Below, piece by piece: positions 24,661 to 35,562 of a stretch of 64,000 nucleotides of DNA (within the stretch, counting starts at the first letter, position 1; every line of letters starts with the position of its first letter). A program made the translations under genes and the position numbers. The notes beneath the pieces were generated by a model. The model ran no database searches and had not been told where the DNA came from. It saw only the letters and a program-made list of their open reading frames with translations. This DNA comes from Hyperoplus lanceolatus (lineage: Eukaryota; Chordata; Actinopteri; Uranoscopiformes; Ammodytidae): assembly GCA_026929865.2 (NCBI GenBank), contig CM049400.1, positions 28,133,501-28,197,500 of the forward strand. The letters run 5' to 3'.

Positions 24661-25369
24661 CTATCCCCATTGATCTGTATTCAGCTGATGGCAGACATAC
24701 TGACAGAAACAATCAGTGGAGCTGGGCTGGGGAAAGGGAAAGTCTCTTTTAGCAAGGCAGCAGGCGTATCCTGGTGAGAAGTAGATCAGAGCTCTTTGAA
24801 ACATATCCTCAGCTTCTGCCAGCTCAGAAAATGTTTCTGCAAACTCACGTTTTGCAACCGTCCACAGAAACATACACCAGATAGATTTTTGAATTAGACT
24901 GGAAGCCCATTAACACCTTATCCTCAGAGAGCATTGTGTTTGCCTGGCCGACAGCTTTCTGCATCTCCCTCACTATGTACTTCTCATCATCGTTCTTCCA
25001 GAGACTAATCTGAATAATCAAACCCAATGGAACACAAAAGGAAACACAACTGGAAATAAAAAGTATCAAAATTATTATAGCGGCAGAATGGTCGTTATAG
25101 GGCCATGAGTATGTAATAATACTTATAAACACAGCTGTATGTAGAAAATGCTGTCACTGACATAATAAGGAAGAAACCTGTGATATAGATCAGAACTCTA
25201 ACCCAGAGGGCACGCAGCCACACTTTATTTTTGGAGACATTGTTGATCATCCTCACAGCCTCTTTGTACTTCTCGTGGTCCTCAATGATCAGGCGAAGTT
25301 GGAGACAATAAGAAAGCAGGCTGAATGTCTGCAGTCTGCACTTCAAGGACTCCATGATCTATGACACAA
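24661..25369 (-). pseudogene. Gene C: TIR-less, frameshifted copy
   Basis: Minus strand. Exon 2 starts at 25369 behind CTTAAAG. It keeps the first ~20 codons (..VLEVQTADIQPA) and then jumps at about 25300-25305 straight to QLRLIIEDHEKYKEAVRM. About 570 bp are gone relative to gene B, i.e. the complete TIR domain. The deletion shifts the frame, although an ATG at 25355 in the other frame would restore reading into the linker. Further frameshifts occur near 25110 (after helix 1) and near 24860 (before FAETFSELAEAEDMF), and the HLEGGV segment near the end is missing. It corresponds to gene A in the duplicated A-B unit. Non-functional as a TIR protein. Confidence 0.85.
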
Positions 25370-25991
25370 CTTTAAGTGAGAAAGAAAATATAATCTTTAA
25401 TAAACCATGTTTTTAATGTTAGTAATATAGATCCAGGAGTCATTAAAAAAATCCCGGACAAGCCCCCAAATATGTAAAGTCCCGATGGGGATCAGAGAGT
25501 AAGGCCCGCGGGCCACACATACTGCATCTGTTACTGCTGCGTCTGTCTCTCTGTTGTCGGCCACACATCCAGCGTCTCAACTGCTGCAGCGCTGCTCTAA
25601 AAGCCCTGTCTTTCTACTTAGAGTTTTCCTTTAGCATTCCCATTCATATAAAGATGTGTCATGTCATTTTATTATACATATGGATATGGTTAATACAGTA
25701 TTAAGTTTCGACAGAAATCCGTGTGCTTCATTGCCTTTAAAAAATAAATACAATTCTCCAATTTTCTCAACTTAACTGTCACCAGAGTATTTCTCAATCA
25801 GTTAAAGCAGAGAGAGCCGGAGAAACGCGCGCCTCGCCAGAAAAATAGACGAGCCTCCTGAGGTGAAGTGGAGCATTGCCGCAGACGCAACTCCAACGGG
25901 CGTCGGCAGAGCATCAGCGGTTGTATGTGTAGCCCAGGCCTAACAGTGGATGTTGAATGGATATAAGGACAAATGGGAGAAAATTGTTTAA

Positions 25992-26960
25992 CGTGGACCT
26001 ATTATACTTTTTCAACTTTTATGACCTATAAACGTTGTTATAATGATTTATAGTCATATTTAACCATACTAAAGTATCAAATAATGACTTACATGCATTT
26101 AGACGTATTCCCTGCTGACCGTCTGGGGTTGCTGTGCAGAGCGCTAAACACTAGGGCAGCCGGTCGAGAATTCACTTGTTCAAATCGGTTCAAATTTCCT
26201 GCAATCGTGTCGTCACGATTCCGGATTTTTCAATGTATGGTAATGCTGCAACGTGCTGGTGCGCACCGGCCATGCCCCCACCTGCCTGCTCAAATCTGCC
26301 CGCGCGCTGCTGAAAGTGTTCCGGAAGGTCCGATCACAGCCTCCGGTCCCTGGACTTCATCTCATTTGCCATCCCGTCAGTCCGTACTGAACTGGGCAAG
26401 AAGGCATTTTCCTACGCTGCGCCTGCAACCTGGAACAAGCTCCAGCAGAGGCTGAAGCTGTCCAGTTTTATTTCTTTAGGGGATTTTAGACTGCTAGTAG
26501 GAAGGCTGTTGAGACAGTCCGTGGGGGTCTGCACTTGTACATAACTTAACTTGTTCTTTGCCCTTTGTACTGCGTTATTTTACCGTTTGTGTTCTGTGTT
26601 GTGTCTCCTGTATGTTTAGTTAGTCTGTAACTTTGTGTTGCTGCTGATGCCTACCTGAACAGGTCTCTCTTGTAAATGAGACCCTGGGTCTCAATGAGAT
26701 TTTACCTGTATAAATAAAGGTTAATAAAATAAAAAAGGAAGCTAACCAATCACAACGGAGTGGGGTTTGCAGGAGGGGGGGAGGGGCGTAGATGGCCGAA
26801 GCGCAGTGTTGACTGAGCATGCTGAATCGCCCAGATGAGAGGAATGATGAGAGTTTCCCGAAAATCTACATGGTTTTTTGTGATGTGATTCGTGTGAGGT
26901 TGCTCTATAGCAGTTTTTAACAAGAAATTAAGAGCAGAAAAGTAGTATAATAGGAGATCT
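25992..26960. mobile_element. 969-bp piggyBac-like MITE (carrying a nested LINE) upstream of gene C
   Basis: The ends are CGTGGACCTATTATACTT and, reverse-complemented from the right, AGATCTCCTATTATACTACT, of the same family as 20225-20797 but in the opposite orientation. TTAA flanks it (25988-25991, 26961-26964). The matching point in gene A intron 1 (near 18593, GTTTAAAATACTTCAG) is an empty site. Confidence 0.82.
26320..26745 (+). mobile_element. 3' fragment of a non-LTR retrotransposon (LINE)
   Basis: Plus strand. Codons from about 26322 to 26542 read D-H-S-L-R-S-L-D-F-I-S-F-A-I-P, then TELGKKAFSYAAPATWNKLQ, and end at TAA. This is the typical C-terminus of teleost LINE reverse-transcriptase ORFs. 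A 3' UTR follows with GAGACCCTGGGTCTCAATGAG and a terminal AATAAAGG...AATAAAATAAA tail. GGAAG flanks both ends as a probable target duplication. It is inserted into the MITE 25992-26960 and is 5'-truncated. Confidence 0.8.
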
Positions 26961-27420
26961 TTAAAATACTTCAGACTCAACTCAACCACCCACAGGATGG
27001 GATGCTGCCAAATGGCAAAAAGGGAGAAAGGAAGTCTCCAGCTGTCCTCCTGGTTGTATGCTGCTTCCAGAGGCAAAGCTGATTGGGCACACCTGTGAGT
27101 GATCGAATTACTCAACACACCTGTGCTCACTGAATTAGTGGCAAAGAAAGCAAAAACCTGAGAAATGGCGGAGGAGGAGAGAACAGCAAACGCACACAAA
27201 ACCCATGTTGAACACACATCTGATGTCCTCCTACTGCTCAGTAATCATGCTGCTTAGTATAACTCATACGTACATTCAGGTTTGGATATGATGTAAGGTA
27301 CAGCAAAACACAGAGAAGGCGTTGTGCCGTTAAGAACTGCTCTACTGATTTAAGGGATTATTCTGACATGCAGAATGTCACATTATGGAAAAAGTTATCT
27401 GCAGGTCCACACTTTAACAG

Positions 27421-27617
27421 CTTTCCCCATTGCTCTGTTCTCAGCTGCTGGGAGACATAGAAGAAGATCAGAGCTCTTTTAAAAAAACATATCCTCAACA
27501 TCAACAAGCTCAGAAAAGGTTTCTGCAAACTCATGTTTGCAACTGTCCAGAGAAACATACACCAGATAGATGTTTCAATAGGACAGACAGCCCATTAACA
27601 CTTTCTCTTCAGAGAAC
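27421..27617 (-). pseudogene. Remnant C': truncated C-terminal exon piece
   Basis: Minus strand. It matches the family's C-terminal coding region (IYLVYVSLDSC-like, then FAETFSEL and QLSTEQWG equivalents), but with an internal deletion of about 110 bp and frame changes. It ends abruptly at 27617 against the AGCCTGGAAATCC repeat. Not translatable as a family member. Confidence 0.75.
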
Positions 27618-27784
27618 CAATCAACTAGCCTGGAAATCCAGACCCTGATATATTGAACGATACAGGGTCTAGCCACGATCAGAGTATGTCACTCTTCACC
27701 CTGATTACAGTAACCTGGGATTCGACTCATCTACTTCACTCCCTCATAATCAAACACCTTGTTTGTGATTAAATGCATTTAATG

Positions 27785-28861
27785 CAGGGCTGTACAGTGC
27801 GACAGTTTTGATCGCATTTGCTACTAAAATTGATTACGTGCGATGATGAATACAAGTCCACTCGCACTAGTGCGACAGCTTGCTAATGAGTAGATGCTGT
27901 CTCTTTGAAACACAGAGGTGCGCTGCACAACACTGCTTAAAGGGCTCTACATTAACACTCTCCAAGTGCGGGTAAATATAGTCTTCTTAGGCAAGTAAGT
28001 TATTGAGTCCACCCGCTACTTTGGCTGGTGAAAGATGTGTGCTTTGGATCTGTGCTTGTGCAGCGGTTCTAGCGTCTAATCAATTTCCCCAACGGCAATA
28101 ACCGGAAGGAGACGGCTCTTAACATTAACACAGTTAAGTTAGCGCGTGTGCAAACAGAACATTTCCTGTGCACCTTCACATTAAAAGCCTGTTACTAGCC
28201 AAACATTAGTTGACTTTTATTTTGAAGCCGGTAAGAACAGGAAGTTAGCGTTTGACAGCCCTGCAGTGCTCTAGCAACAAAGGCAACTCATTCAGATGCA
28301 GAGAGCACAACACAGTAGTCTATTTAAACAAATACTCCCAACACATTCACAACAACCTATTTAATTTATCCTAAATTGTACCAATATGTATACTTATTTA
28401 TTTAATAGGCTATGTTTCATGTTTTAACTGTTTAAAGTTTGGTTTTAATTAACAGATGGATATTTTCTAAAAAAAAATATTATTATTAATATATATGTAA
28501 GAGGCTACAAAAATATATATAGATATAGATATTATTTTTATATTTTTATGGAAAGAAATAATTCTGAATCAGCAAAAAATTGCAATTGGCAGGTTGGATT
28601 ATTTTGTCTAAATTGCAATCAGTGCACCCCTATTTATTGTTCTACAATTATTACTGCACACCCTAGGATATAATATTAATTGAGAATCTCAAATGAGACC
28701 AAGATGACATGCTCAATGGTAATTAGAGCGAAATGCAAGGGTTAAGGTTATGAAAGTTTTCGATCATACTTTGTGTGCTACCGAATTTATTTTTGTGCTA
28801 CTGATTTTTTTTGCTTGCTAGCACCAGTGCTACCACCTAAAAAAATAAGCATACAGCCCTG
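27785..28861. mobile_element. 1077-bp hAT-like non-autonomous transposon
   Basis: Its ends are CAGGGCTGTA and TACAGCCCTG (inverted). The 8-bp duplication ATTTAATG is present on both sides (27777-27784 and 28862-28869). The matching site near 20145 downstream of gene B has a single ATTTAATG and no insert. An 8-bp duplication with CAGGG-type ends is characteristic of the hAT superfamily. No transposase frame is visible. Confidence 0.85.
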
Positions 28862-29107
28862 ATTTAATGCATGTAAGTGACAGTGGAATCAGCAAGAAAA
28901 GTATCAAACTAAAACATATATCAAGCAATGTTATTTGTTTAAGTACAATTATTTAAAAGTGCAAATTTAAAATCCTTTTATTCTGTCTTTGTTGTGTCCC
29001 TTCTTGATGTGGACAAAACATGTGGACACTGAAAGAAAGACACAGGGACCTATAGGGGATGATTCCCAGATGCAGAATGTAAATTAATCTGCAGGTCCAC
29101 ACTGTAA

Positions 29108-30383
29108 CTATCCCCATTGCGCTGTATTCAGCTTCTGGGTGACATACTGACAGAAACAAACTCCTCTCTCCAGGTGACCGGTGGAGCTGGGCTGGGGAAA
29201 GGGAAAGTCTCTTTTAGCAAGGCAGCAGGCGTATCCTGGTGAGAAGTAGATCAGAGCTCTTTGGAACATATCCTCAGCTTCAGCCAGCTCAGAGAAGGTT
29301 TCTGCAAACTCACGTTTGCAACCGTCCAGAGAAACATACACCAGATAGATTTTTGAATTGGACTGACAGCCCATTAACACTTTCTCTCCAAAGAGCATTG
29401 TGTTTGCCTGGCCGACAGCTTTCAGCAACTCCCTCACGATGTACTTCTCATCATCTTTCTTCCAGAGACTAATCTGAATAATCAAACCCAATGGAACAAA
29501 GTAGAAACTGGAACAAGGAGGCACCCACATTGTTAAAGGGGTATTGTCAATATAAATGGGCCAAGCTATAGAAAAAAAAACAAACATAGAAAATATTATC
29601 ATGGATAAAAAAAAGATGACGCCAATAAAGTAAATCAGAACTCTAATCCAGAGAGGGCGAAACCAGACATTATTTTTAGAGACATTGTTGATCATCCTCA
29701 CAGCCTCTTTGTACTTCTCGTGGTCCTCAATGATCAGGCGAAGTTGGTCTGGGACCTCCGTCTCACTGAACCGACCACAATCCCATTTATAGAGTCCCTC
29801 ATCATTGACAGCAGTCAAAGGCTGAAGGGCCTTCCCGTTGTAGATGGAGGGAGGCTGGAAGGGCACCACAGTGGAGCCTTGAAGCTGCCGGTTGGGGGTA
29901 CAGAGCACCTTGAGCAGCTTATTCATGAAGTCTGGGTCGTTGGCCTCCAGGTAGGTGAGGTGGCAGAGGTGGAGAGGAACAGAGACTCCTGGCTCCAGCA
30001 GCACTGGGACGATGGGCGTCCTCTCCAGGCAATCTCTGAACAAAGACATGTTGGCCTCCAGGAGACACCAGCGGCTCCTCACAAACTCTGGGCTGAGAAC
30101 CAGCAGAACCTTCTGGCTCTCCTGGATGCAGTCGGACATGTTCTCCAACACGGTGCGGCCGGGGGTGAAGTCACGCTCATGGTAGCAGACCTGCAGGCCG
30201 CAGGACTCCAGCTGCTTGATGATGGAGTGGGTCCACTGGTAGTCATTGCTGCTGTAGCTAATGAAGACATGGTAACACTCACCATCTCTCAGTGTGGGAG
30301 GAACATGAACAGAGGGAGACAGTGATACAGCAGGCTGAATGTCAGCAGTCTGCACTTCAAGGACTACATTATCCATGACAAAA
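29108..30383 (-). CDS. Gene D exon 2: intact TIR, two-helix, TMEM268-like protein
   Basis: Minus strand; joins exon 1 (30900-30907) across a 516-bp intron for 427 codons; second possible ATG at 30376. The TIR domain differs from gene B at few positions (YSSNDY, ESCGLQ); box 1, the RDFTPGR loop and WCLLE are kept. Helix 1 region (VLIYFIGVIFFLSMIIFSMF) and the loop and start of helix 2 (PLTMWVPPCSSFYFVPLGL) are quite different from B. The C-terminal domain is again close to A and B (SELAEAEDMF, YFSPGYACCLAKRDF) and ends NTAQWG. It is the duplicate of gene B, 8.14 kb away. The predicted product is a membrane-anchored cytosolic TIR protein; function is inferred from the domain only. Confidence 0.88.
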
Positions 30384-30899
30384 CTGTAAGAGAAAAAGAA
30401 AATATAATTTAGGAGTTCAGGAATCTTTTATTAACAGTTAATGATGCAATGTTTTAATGCTAATAGGTCCAACTGTCATAAAAACACATTTTGAGGTCAT
30501 CTTACTGCTTATTGATCACGCTGCTCAGCATAAATCACAAGTCCATTCAGGTTTGGATATTATGTGAAAAGAAAAACTTTACACTAAATAATCAACTAGA
30601 AAAACAATGACAACGGTGAATTAGGACATAAGTTACCTTCAAATTGATATATTGTTGTTTCAGAGCTTTGTGTTTTGAGGTATCATAGAAGCTGAATGTA
30701 TATGCCCCTGAATATTTTGAAAAACTCATATTATCTATTATCTAAGAGAAACATGAAACGTCGACATATCACACTTGAATGAAAAATGCACACCACCTAC
30801 ATTGATCTTTGCTGTAAACCACACCAACCAGCTTCCTACTGCACATTAAATTATTTTTAACTAATCACCCAAACAACATATAGTTATGTACATGCATAC

Positions 30900-30997
30900 C
30901 TGGTCATGATAAAGTAACAGTTAATCCAGCGATATACAACAAAGAGTGATCACACTGTGTGGGTGATCTAGAAGTAAAACTTTATTCAGGAAGAAGA
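30900..30997 (-). other. Gene D exon 1 (start codon) and upstream block
   Basis: ATG at 30907-30905, donor after 30900 (ATGACCAG|GTATGCAT). Almost identical to gene B exon 1, including the AAGTAAAA variant of the IRF-like site at 30972-30979. Confidence 0.7.
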
Positions 30998-31287
30998 AAT
31001 AAAAAAAACATAGGTTGTGTTTTCAGGTTTGTTAAAGGAACAGCCTCAGTCCTAATGTCTGAAGAGCTTCTAACATGAATAACGGAGCTGTGCCTTTAAA
31101 AAATTCTCAGTGGCTCCTATCAGTCCAAACATGTTGAAAGGGTGGAATTTTTCACTGCGTAAGAGTTCTATTATTTACAGGAACTATTTAGAATAAAACA
31201 AATATAGAGTATACAATAAGTTTTTCAGAGGCGGACAAGTACATTTTCTGTGCAGTTAATTTAAGAAAAAAATCATATACTCTTTGA

Positions 31288-31345
31288 GGCAGCAGGCATA
31301 ACATCTGCAGTCTGTACTTCAAGGACTCCATTTTCTATGACAAAA
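31288..31345 (-). pseudogene. Remnant D': first codons of exon 2 of another copy
   Basis: Minus strand. Behind an acceptor-like tract (TTCTCACATAG) the sequence TTTTGTCATAGAAAATGGAG continues as VLEVQTAD-like codons (VLEVQTADVMPAA), then stops at the border of the gene D block. The remainder of exon 2 is deleted. Its exon 1 is preserved at 32301-32308. Confidence 0.75.
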
Positions 31346-32300
31346 CTATGTGAGAAAGAAAATATAATTTAGGAATGTAGGAATCTTTGATAAACAGTTC
31401 ACATAGCCATGTTTTTAATGTTAGTATAGATCAAAGACTCATTAAAAACACATTTTGAGGTCATCCTATTGATCAGTGATCACGCTGAAATCTTTTGAGG
31501 TGTTTTATAATCTGAATGTATATGCCACTGAAGATTTAGAAAAACTGATATTACCTCATTTCAATTCATAAGAGGTGTCATCATTACTTATCTGATCAAC
31601 CATCAGCATGCTGCTTAGAAAATTAAAATGCATGGGTTTTGAATGACCAAAAAGTATCCGTCTCAAAAAAGCACACAATTCTTATAGGTAATGTCACATA
31701 AAAGGCTCCTTTTCCAATGCGTGGTTGTTTACTCATCATGAAAAGTCAAATGCTGACATGCAAAAACACTTATACTTTGTTCCTCTATTTCTGACCCTCA
31801 GTAGTAGATTTGTATCTTGTTTGCTCAAATACTTCAATTATTCGAAACAAAGGATTCTCAAACAAGCTTCGGTCTGTGGCAAACATGAGCTATGTCTCTA
31901 AAAAGGTGACAACATACTACACAATAGTCTGTGAAATCAAACATAGTAAAGATTTCAAATCTACTTCAAGTATAACCATATCAAAAATATAAAATCTGTG
32001 ATGGCACATTACTCAATGTAAAAACAGTTTTCAATCAATACAGTGCTGATCCTAATAAGTGGATAGTGTGTTTGTGTATGAAGAAATATAGTTGTAATAT
32101 CATGAGCTAAAGTACAAGGTTTCTGAGGGGTATTCTTTTCCATGATGTAGAGAAACATGAAAGGTGAACATATCACACTTGAAGGAAAAATACACCCCAA
32201 CTAGACTGATCTTTGCTACAAACAACACCGACCACAGTGTCCTACAGCAATTTTTTTTTAAGGAAAACTAATCACACAAACAAAACATGTACATGCATAC

Positions 32301-32398
32301 CTGGTCATGATAAAGTAACAGTAAATCCAATGATATACAACAGAGAGTGAGCACACTGGATGGGTGATCTAGAAGTGAAACTTTATTCAGGAAGAGGA
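32301..32398 (-). other. Orphan exon 1 and upstream block of remnant D'
   Basis: An intact copy of the family start exon (ATG at 32308-32306; ATGACCAG|GTATGCAT) with its upstream block, but now followed only by the 31288-31345 stub. If transcribed, it could splice onward to the acceptor of gene D exon 2 and so act as an extra promoter for gene D (inference). Confidence 0.6.
32373..32380 (+). promoter_or_regulatory. IRF-type site AAGTGAAA in orphan upstream block
   Basis: The same motif and position as 19741-19748 in gene A, in the context AGAAGTGAAACTTTATTCAG. Assignment rests on motif and conservation alone. Confidence 0.35.
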
Positions 32399-33420
32399 TT
32401 TTCTTTTTTTTAACTCTGTTGTCAGGTTTGTTAAAGGGACAGCCTCAGTCCCTGATGTCTGAAGGGCTTCTAACATTACTAACGGAGCTGTGCCTTTAAC
32501 CCCTTCAGACCCTGCGTCCATTGGAATGGACATGACATATTTCTTTCTCTTTTTTTTTTTCCAATGCTCTTTTTTTTTCTCTCTAAACCAATAAATACTA
32601 ATTGGATGATGTCAGCACTGCTGGTTACTGATTGGATCCTGATTATCCAATCAAAATCATGTAATGACTTTGAGCATGCTCTGAGAGAGTGACAGACATC
32701 TGACAAGACAAGTATGGCAGAGCCGATCCAGAGAGGGAAGAGTAACTGCCCATTTTCAATCTAAAATCTACATTTATGTTCATGCTAGCCAAACAAACGT
32801 GCTCTCAGTGTAATTTCAACTATTACAAGTGATAATATTTTAAGTTATTTTGAACATATGTCACGTAATTAATTTGTAGGATTTTTTCAAAGTCCGATGT
32901 CCATTGCAATGGACATCAGGAGTCGGGCGAATAACCTTTTTAAAGGTTCATTAGCCTACTATAAAAAGCATGGTTATGTGTTGGAAGTACCATGATCGTT
33001 TACTGAAGGCAAAACTGATTTCTTTTTTACGTCATGTTATCTTCAATCCTACATATTGTCTTGCATGTGCATGTTCAGACCGCGTCATAGCATTTCCCTC
33101 TCATCTAGTAGGCACTGGGCTTTCCTGGTGACCTCACTGCTGTTGCCTACCCTCGCTGTGATACACCTATCAAGTTGATGTGCATGTTCAGAAACTTACA
33201 CAGACTCAAAAACATCCAGTTCCAGATGTTTAGTAGTAGTAGTAAGTAGTAAAAAAAAATATTTTCAGTCCATGACCACAAGACACAACACAAACAAGAT
33301 AAACAACTTTCCTTAAAAGCATCAATGGCCGAAAAAGGGTATAGGATGAAGCCGAGGCTTATTATGCCTACCCTCTTTACATACTGCTATAAAACAATAA
33401 TACAATGTATCACAAAAACA

Positions 33421-33615
33421 AAATATAACATAACATAACATAATACAATACAATACAATACAATACAATACAATACAATACAATACAATACAATACAATA
33501 CAACATAACACAAACATAATACAATCAACACAATACACTATACCATAATATAATATAATATAACATAATACAATACAATGCAATATAATATACTATAATA
33601 TAATACAATATAATA
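33421..33615. repeat. (ATACA)n-type microsatellite
   Basis: About 20 tandem ATACA-type units, degenerating on both sides to ATAAC and ATATA variants, inside the 32500-34755 element. Confidence 0.9.
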
Positions 33616-34030
33616 TTTGAGAAAAAGCAAAGCAAAAAAACAAAAACAAAACAAAAAAACAAAAAAAACAAAGCAATAGCCTAAAAATATAAAACAACGC
33701 AACTTATAGTTTAGTTGTAGTTAAGTTATTATAATGAATTACACAGTTATAGTTTGATTATACTTATACATTACTATATACTTTCCATACATTCTATTCC
33801 ATATTTCATAGTGCACAGTGTTACCATATAAATATATATCAACATTTTACTGGGGACTCCCTCTATATGCAAGTGCAATACATTTCCTTGTATTGATTTC
33901 CACAGTTAGTTTGATTATAGTTAGTTAGTATTATTACGTTTAGAGTTATTGAAAAAAAGAAGAAGATCCAGAAGAAGAAAAGAAAAACAACTACAAATAA
34001 ACAAAAACAAAAGGAAGCAACAAAAAAAAC

Positions 34031-34483
34031 GGTAACACTTTATAATAACTATCCGTTTAACTGTTATAGATCATTATAAACTCTTAATTAATATTATTAA
34101 TATTTGTTAGGTTTGTTAAGATTTATAACAATGGTAGATAGTTAATAGCTTAATAATTGAATCATTCATCTGGGAGGTAATCCGAGATACCGCGAGCTGA
34201 AATAGGTATAGACTATACACAGTCATGGGCAACTGAGGGCAGACCCATTTTCAATATTTTTAAATAAACTCAATACACACTGTGCATGCCATGGACTTGA
34301 ACGACGTGATCAATTAATCTCGGATTACCTCCCAGATGAACTGATTCAATTATAAATATTAACTATCTACCATTTTATAAATCCTTAACAAACTCTAACA
34401 ACACTTAACAAATCATTAATAATCATTAATTAGAGTTTCTAATATCTATTAACAAGTTACAATGATAGTTATTATAAAGGTAC
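34031..34483. mobile_element. Nested MITE with long inverted ends
   Basis: The ends read GGTAACACTTTATAATAACT on the left and, reverse-complemented, GGTACCTTTATAATAACTATC-like on the right. Inner inverted segments (CATCTGGGAGGTAATCCGAG near 34166 and its complement near 34321) make the element largely foldable. It lies within the piggyBac-like element. Confidence 0.75.
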
Positions 34484-34885
34484 CCAAAAAACAAAAAATA
34501 TAAGTATATATACACATTTCCTCCATACACATGTTTAGGCCATACCTGAGGACATATATGTCTTTTATTTTTAATGTTTTTATGGCATGTTACGTGCATC
34601 GTGTCCTGGCGTCCATTGGAATGGACATGAAAAAAGACTCATAAAAACATGAGTTTGAAAAAAAAAAATATCCACTCTGTTTTTATGTTGAAGAGTAGTC
34701 TGAATCAGTTAAAAAAAATTATTTGCCCAGCAGAAAAAATGCGGGTCTGAAGGGGTTAATAACTCCTATTTATTTCAACCTTTATTTATACTCAGTCTGT
34801 CATTGTGGAGTGAATATTTACAACAAAGTCAAGTCAAACAAAACGATGCAAAGTTAAAACAGCACAAAAAGTATTCAAAGTAAAA

Positions 34886-34960
34886 GCTGCTGGGAGACAC
34901 ACTGACAGAATCACACACCCCTCCAGCTCAACAGCTGAGCTGTGCTGGGGGAAATGGGAA
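34886..34960 (-). pseudogene. Remnant: C-terminal codons of a further copy
   Basis: It matches the end of the family's coding region (the CAGCTGCTGGGAGAC...CTGACAGAA...CACACCCCTCC pattern and an AGCTCAACAGCTGAGCTG stretch) but is isolated and degenerate. It is followed by intergenic sequence homologous to that between genes A and B. Confidence 0.55.
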
Positions 34961-35394
34961 ATATTTTGAGTTTAGCTCTAGTTTTACTGTTATCTGTTCT
35001 AGACCAATATGAATGTGTTTTTTTTTTCCAGGAGATTGCCCTGCTTGCTCTAAGTGCACTGTGATCATTTACCCTGATTTATGCTTGGGTTCTACTCATT
35101 TCTCTCTCCCTCAGATTCAAACACCTTGTTTATGATGAAATGCATTTATTTGATGAGAGTACCAGTTTAATCAGCAAGACAATTATCAAACTCAAACATA
35201 TTACAAGCAATGTTATTTGTTAAAGTACAATTATTTAAAAGTGCAAATTTAATATCCCTTCATCTTGTCTGTGTTGTGTCCCTTCTTGATGTGGACAAAA
35301 CATGTGGACACTGAACGACAGACACAGGGACCTATAGGGGATGATCCTGAGTTGCAGAATGTAATTCAGTAATCTGCAGGTCCACGCTGTCTCT

Positions 35395-35562
35395 GCTATC
35401 CCCATTGCTCTGTACTCAGCTGCTGGGTGACATACTGACAGAAACAAACCCCTCCCTCCAGGTGACCAGTGGAGCTGGGCTGGGGAAAGGGAAAGTCTCT
35501 TTTTAGCAAGGCAGCAGGCGTATCCTGGTGAGAAGTAGATCAGAGCTCTTTGGAACATATCC
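35395..35562 (-). pseudogene. Gene E, out-of-frame remains of the C-terminus
   Basis: This matches the family's last ~55 codons but is out of frame with the upstream part. A 2-bp deletion near 35570 (GCTTCCCAGC against GCTTCAGCCAGC in gene D) and an extra T near 35503 (CTTTTTAGC) break the frame twice. The conserved EAEDMFQRALIYFSPGYACC block is readable only in the intermediate frame. Confidence 0.75.

Larger units (their letters stand above)
28939..31285. repeat. Duplicated block containing gene D
   Basis: Partner of 20798-23157 (gene B). The start matches the TTAAGTACAATTATTTAAAAG border and the end is AATCATATACTCTTT, after which the sequence switches to remnant D'. Confidence 0.85.
32500..34755. 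mobile_element. 2256-bp piggyBac-like element
   Basis: The termini are the 13-bp inverted repeat CCCCTTCAGACCC, flanked by TTAA on both sides (32496-32499, 34756-34759). It splits a sequence continuous elsewhere in the cluster (GTGCCTTTAA... near 22965). Subterminal GTCCATTGGAATGGAC palindromes occur near 32516 and 34612, with a variant near 32900. No long transposase frame is seen. It carries a pentanucleotide satellite and a nested MITE. Confidence 0.8.

Noticed and set aside
26750-27217. Minus-strand frame starting MCSTWVLCAFAVLSSSAISQ, like a signal peptide
   Set aside because: It runs through repeat sequence shared with gene A's intron, where the frame is different, and no domain follows.
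33421-33615. Regular short-period repeat considered as a CRISPR-like array
   Set aside because: It is a simple pentanucleotide satellite without spacers, inside a eukaryotic transposon.
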